Below are positions 5,973 through 6,837 of a stretch of DNA of 6,837 nucleotides, in pieces. Each line of letters starts with the position of its first letter. The stretch's first letter is position 1. The stretch lies in NCBI GenBank assembly GCA_900766655.1, contig CAAFWE010000155.1, positions 1-6,837 on the forward strand, written 5' to 3'. The notes under the pieces were generated by a model. That model was not told the origin of the DNA, did not search any database, and saw only the letters and a list, made by a program, of their open reading frames with translations. The position numbers and the translations under genes are program-made. This DNA comes from an uncultured Alistipes sp. (GTDB lineage: Bacteria; Bacteroidota; Bacteroidia; Bacteroidales; Rikenellaceae).

Positions 5973-6837
5973 TTATTCATTTACCGGCTCAGCTGCGAGC
6001 TCAAACAGGATGCGGATAAACTTCTTGCCTGTAGCATCAGCGCAAAGCAAATCGCACTTTCCGTTAGGAATCGAAGCGGCCTCAACACCCTCCTTCAAGG
6101 TGAGAAGCACCTCGGATGTAACCGCATCCTTCGCAAAGTCCAACGCATCGGAATACAAGAAATTGTCGGTACTATTCTCCGAGTGGATGTTCGATACGGT
6201 ACCGAACTCGAATCCAGGGATATTCAACGCCACCTGAGCTGGCACTTTGAACAACTCGGTAGTGGTGTAGACCAAATGATACTGCAACGGAATGTTCCAC
6301 TCGCTATCGAAATTGGCCGAATTAGACTCAATCTTCACAAGGGTTGCACCCAACGAATTTGCAGTAGTTGCATTTACAAAGTTTGCCGAATAATCGGTTG
6401 CAACATCGCCACCAGTAGCCTCGATCCAGTCGAACTCGAGATTGATGGTGTAGCTATACATACCGTCGCCCACTGCGCTGATATTGAGCACCTCGGTACG
6501 AACAAGGCTCGAAACACTTGCACCCTCGGCTAAGCGCATATAGTATACATCAGCCTCGGCATCGTGTACGAATTGGAGGTTCTGTGTACCGCTACCAAAG
6601 CCACCATACACCTCGCTGTAACCAGTAAACTTCAATGCTGCGGCCAAGCAGTTGGTTGTAAGAAGGTCAGCCGAAGCGAGCTTCATCGAGTAGCTGAAAC
6701 CGTTACCCTCCATTGTCACACCGCTCTGGGCTGCCAACTCCGCATTTGCAAGTTCCATCTTGTACTCGACAACCTCCTCCTGTGCTGGGTTGTAGATGTG
6801 GTATACCGATACCAAGGCATCGCCATTCTCATCCTCG
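5973..6837 (-). CDS. Unrecognised beta-rich protein, C-terminal part, 5' end outside window
   Basis: This is the last 287 codons of a frame open to the right edge, where it reads EDENGDALVSVYHIYNPAQ. No in-frame ATG lies at the edge and the TTG at 6815 has no start context, so the true start is beyond the window. I do not recognise the family. The visible part alternates hydrophobic and polar residues, as in beta sandwiches (YSYTINLEFDW, YHLVYTTTELFKVPAQVALN). It has no transmembrane segment or catalytic motif and only three cysteines. YKMELANAELAA (25-36 of the visible part) and YSMKLASADLLT (49-60) look like repeat units 24 residues apart, and GNGFSYSMKL resembles GDGMYSYTINL at 122-132. 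It ends ELAAEPVNE and is followed after 23 bases by the large LRR lipoprotein, so it is very likely the operon gene just upstream. By analogy with its neighbours it is probably a lipoprotein, but the signal peptide is not visible. Confidence 0.85.
   Translation of the reverse strand, partial: EDENGDALVSVYHIYNPAQEEVVEYKMELANAELAAQSGVTMEGNGFSYSMKLASADLLTTNCLAAALKFTGYSEVYGGFGSGTQNLQFVHDAEADVYYMRLAEGASVSSLVRTEVLNISAVGDGMYSYTINLEFDWIEATGGDVATDYSANFVNATTANSLGATLVKIESNSANFDSEWNIPLQYHLVYTTTELFKVPAQVALNIPGFEFGTVSNIHSENSTDNFLYSDALDFAKDAVTSEVLLTLKEGVEAASIPNGKCDLLCADATGKKFIRILFELAAEPVNE

Larger units (their letters stand above)
1..6837 (-). other. Putative four-gene LRR/BACON/subtilase operon, incomplete at both ends
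   Basis: Four consecutive genes lie on the minus strand with gaps of 23, 12 and 15 bases and no room for a promoter or an intrinsic terminator between them. Three of the four have clear lipoprotein signal peptides with short acidic or polar residues after the Cys (CTQDVAD, CVNDKG, CVNESE); the fourth is cut before its N-terminus. Base composition and codon preference look uniform across all four, so nothing marks a recent insertion. Transcription as one unit is inferred from spacing. Confidence 0.8.

Noticed and set aside
5973..6815. TTG at 6815 as the start of the unknown protein
   Set aside because: The frame continues open to base 6837 with similar composition, no ribosome site precedes the TTG, and no signal peptide follows it. 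The gene is better treated as cut by the window.
1..6837. tRNA, rRNA, CRISPR, insertion sequence or phage features
   Set aside because: Essentially every base is accounted for by the four coding regions. No direct-repeat array, transposase motif or RNA gene signature was seen on either strand.

Overview
The window is a solid block of four minus-strand genes, transcribed from the right edge towards the left. The gaps between them are only 23, 12 and 15 bases, so it reads as part of one operon. Both outer genes run off the window. The protein types point to a gut-type member of Bacteroidales: BACON-like domains, plant-type leucine-rich repeat (LRR) proteins with a DUF4458-like N-terminus, type II lipoprotein signals, and a lipoprotein subtilase. 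The mid-range G+C, heavy GAG/TCG/AAC codon use and scarcity of TTA, CTA and TCA would fit Alistipes/Rikenellaceae or a relative. That genus-level guess is inference only.

In transcription order (right to left): (1) 6837-5973, the C-terminal 287 residues of an unrecognised, beta-rich, probably exported protein with a short internal repeat; (2) 5949-3283, an 888-residue lipoprotein with two similar N-terminal beta domains, a plant-type LRR N-terminal cap, an 85-90 residue insertion and a long LRR solenoid; (3) 3270-1540, a 576-residue lipoprotein with two BACON-like domains, the same kind of LRR cap, a shorter and irregular LRR region and an acidic tail; (4) 1524-1, the first 508 residues of a subtilisin-family (S8) serine protease lipoprotein with all four active-site residues (Asp218, His277, Asn406, Ser492), cut by the window edge just after the serine motif.

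The genes probably form one envelope-anchored module: LRR and BACON proteins that could bind protein or glycan ligands, beside a tethered protease that could process those ligands, a host or competitor protein, or the neighbouring lipoproteins. The co-organisation and domain layout are visible; the shared function is inference. No RNA gene, mobile element, CRISPR array, promoter or terminator could be supported. The operon promoter must lie beyond base 6837 and any terminator before base 1. The long open frames on the plus strand are antisense shadows produced by codon bias.
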